Below are positions 37,399-38,619 of a DNA stretch of 38,619 nucleotides, piece after piece. The stretch comes from Desulfuromonas sp. (GTDB taxonomy: Bacteria > Desulfobacterota > Desulfuromonadia > Desulfuromonadales > BM103). Both the position numbers and the translations under genes were made by a program. The stretch is taken from NCBI GenBank assembly GCA_002869725.1, contig PKTY01000387.1, positions 1-38,619 on the forward strand. Direction: 5' to 3'. The notes under the pieces were generated by a model. The model made no database searches. It was given only the letters and a program-made list of their open reading frames with translations, and had not been told where the DNA came from. How positions within the stretch are numbered: the first letter of the stretch is position 1; every line of letters begins with the position of its first letter.

Positions 37399-38616
37399 TT
37401 ACGGCAATTCCAACAGATAGCCGCGATTTGCACGTACCACCAGGAAACGCAGGGGGAGACGACCAATCTGCCCTTCCAGAAGTCGGGTGAGATCGGTTAG
37501 AGTCGATATCTTCTCCCCTTCGAGTTCGGCAATCAGGTCGCCGGGGCGTATCTCGATGCGGGCTGCAGCTGAACCTTGTCGAACAGCCCGCACTTCCACC
37601 CCCCGCTGACTGTCATCCACCGTCAGACCAAAAAACCGATCAAGATAATGCAGCGCATACCCATCGGGCAAGGCGCTCAGCTGGACTTGAATCTGCTCGA
37701 CCTCGGTGCCACGCAAAATCTTCAGCGCCAATAACGAACCGGGCGGATAAGTGCGCAACAGCGAGGTGTACTCACTGGCCGTATCGATCTGCACACCATC
37801 AAGCTCCAGAATCACATCGGCAACCTGCACTCCTGCTTTGGCCGCCGGTGAACCAAGATCGACTTCGTTGACCAGAGCACCACCGGCGCCGCGCGCTTTG
37901 GCCATGCTGCGACTGATTTCACCGGCCAAAATCCCGGCATAGGCTGGACGCACCCGTCCATGATTGATCAGGTCAAAAGCGACCCGCTTGGCGACATTGA
38001 TCGGAATCGCAAAACCAATACCCTGAGCCTGCTGGGCAATCGCGGTATTGATACCGATCAGCTTCCCCTCAATATTGATCAGCGGGCCACCGGAGTTGCC
38101 GGGGTTGATCAGGGCATCGGTCTGGATAAAGATCGACAACCCGCCGCCACCATCGGGGAGGCGACGCCGAGGTGCACTGATCACTCCGGTGGTCACCGAA
38201 TTTTCAAGGCCAAGGGGATTGCCGATGGCGATCACAGTTTCACCGAGCAGCAAGTCATCGGAGCGACCAAGGCGCAGGCTGGGGAGCGGCTGTTCGGTTT
38301 CAACCTTGATGACCGCCAGGTCGAGGGCCGGGTCACTGCCGACCAGAGTGGCCTCTCGTTCCTGGGTCTCGCCAAGCAGTGCCACATAGATTCTTGAGGC
38401 TTTGTCGACCACATGGGCGTTGGTCAGCAGGTAACCGCGGGGGTCTATAATCGCTCCCGAACCGAGAGACTGGGTCCGATAAAGCCTGGATGAACCGAAC
38501 TGGCTAAAAAAATCGTCAAAGAATGAGTCACCGAATCCGAAAAATGGCGAACTGCGCCGCCGCACCAACTGCTCGGTACGGATATTGACCACCGCTGGAC
38601 CGGTCTCAGCAATCAC
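37399..38616 (-). CDS. HtrA/DegQ-like serine endoprotease with two PDZ domains; 5' end runs off the window
   Basis: Triad segments 'LTNAHVVDKASRIYV', 'DLAVIKVE', 'INPGNSGGPLINIEGKLIGINTAI'; PDZ1 'SPAAKAGVQVADVILELDGVQI', PDZ2 'SAAARIEIRPGDLIAELEGEKI'. Frame open to the window edge. Confidence 0.93.
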   Translation of the reverse strand: MIAETGPAVVNIRTEQLVRRRSSPFFGFGDSFFDDFFSQFGSSRLYRTQSLGSGAIIDPRGYLLTNAHVVDKASRIYVALLGETQEREATLVGSDPALDLAVIKVETEQPLPSLRLGRSDDLLLGETVIAIGNPLGLENSVTTGVISAPRRRLPDGGGGLSIFIQTDALINPGNSGGPLINIEGKLIGINTAIAQQAQGIGFAIPINVAKRVAFDLINHGRVRPAYAGILAGEISRSMAKARGAGGALVNEVDLGSPAAKAGVQVADVILELDGVQIDTASEYTSLLRTYPPGSLLALKILRGTEVEQIQVQLSALPDGYALHYLDRFFGLTVDDSQRGVEVRAVRQGSAAARIEIRPGDLIAELEGEKISTLTDLTRLLEGQIGRLPLRFLVVRANRGYLLELP

Positions 38617-38619
38617 CTC

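Noticed and set aside
1-38619. CRISPR arrays, tRNA/rRNA genes, IS elements, prophage or toxin-antitoxin modules
   Set aside because: No regularly spaced repeats, no tRNA cloverleaf or rRNA signatures, and no transposase, integrase or phage motifs noticed in any of the ORF translations.

Overview
This window looks chromosomal and comes from a Desulfuromonadales/Geobacter-like bacterium. That affiliation is inferred from gene content and synteny; no search was run. Genes are densely packed and most lie on the minus strand. Main blocks: (1) a Na+/Ca2+ antiporter-like gene whose frame stops early at the left edge, and an ArsR regulator; (2) a minus-strand biotin operon, bioW-bioF-bioH-bioC, preceded by a BirA-operator-like inverted repeat, which places two alternative pimeloyl routes (BioW and BioC/BioH) in one transcription unit; (3) an APC permease fused to PTS-EIIA-like and TrkA-C-like domains; (4) a System II cytochrome c maturation pair (CcsA/ResC-like with a degenerate WWD motif, and ResB); (5) an M48 lipoprotein protease; (6) a secreted protein with an internal duplication, packed directly against comEC; (7) a type IV pilus operon pilB-pilT-pilC-pilS-pilR, in which pilB carries an in-frame TAG, followed directly by a NodT/HlyD/RND efflux set where pilA would be expected; (8) ribF, rnr, and an isolated ParM/StbA-like actin; (9) an iron block of fur, feoB, a small Cys-rich protein and a DtxR/FeoA regulator, with two Fur-box-like palindromes; (10) ccdA, a tlpA/resA-like gene, a PaaI thioesterase, and an HtrA/Deg protease cut by the right edge. 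I saw no rRNA, tRNA, CRISPR array or insertion sequence. The strongest leads are the dual-pathway biotin operon with its BirA site, the comEC-coupled duplicated secreted protein, and the amber-interrupted pilB.
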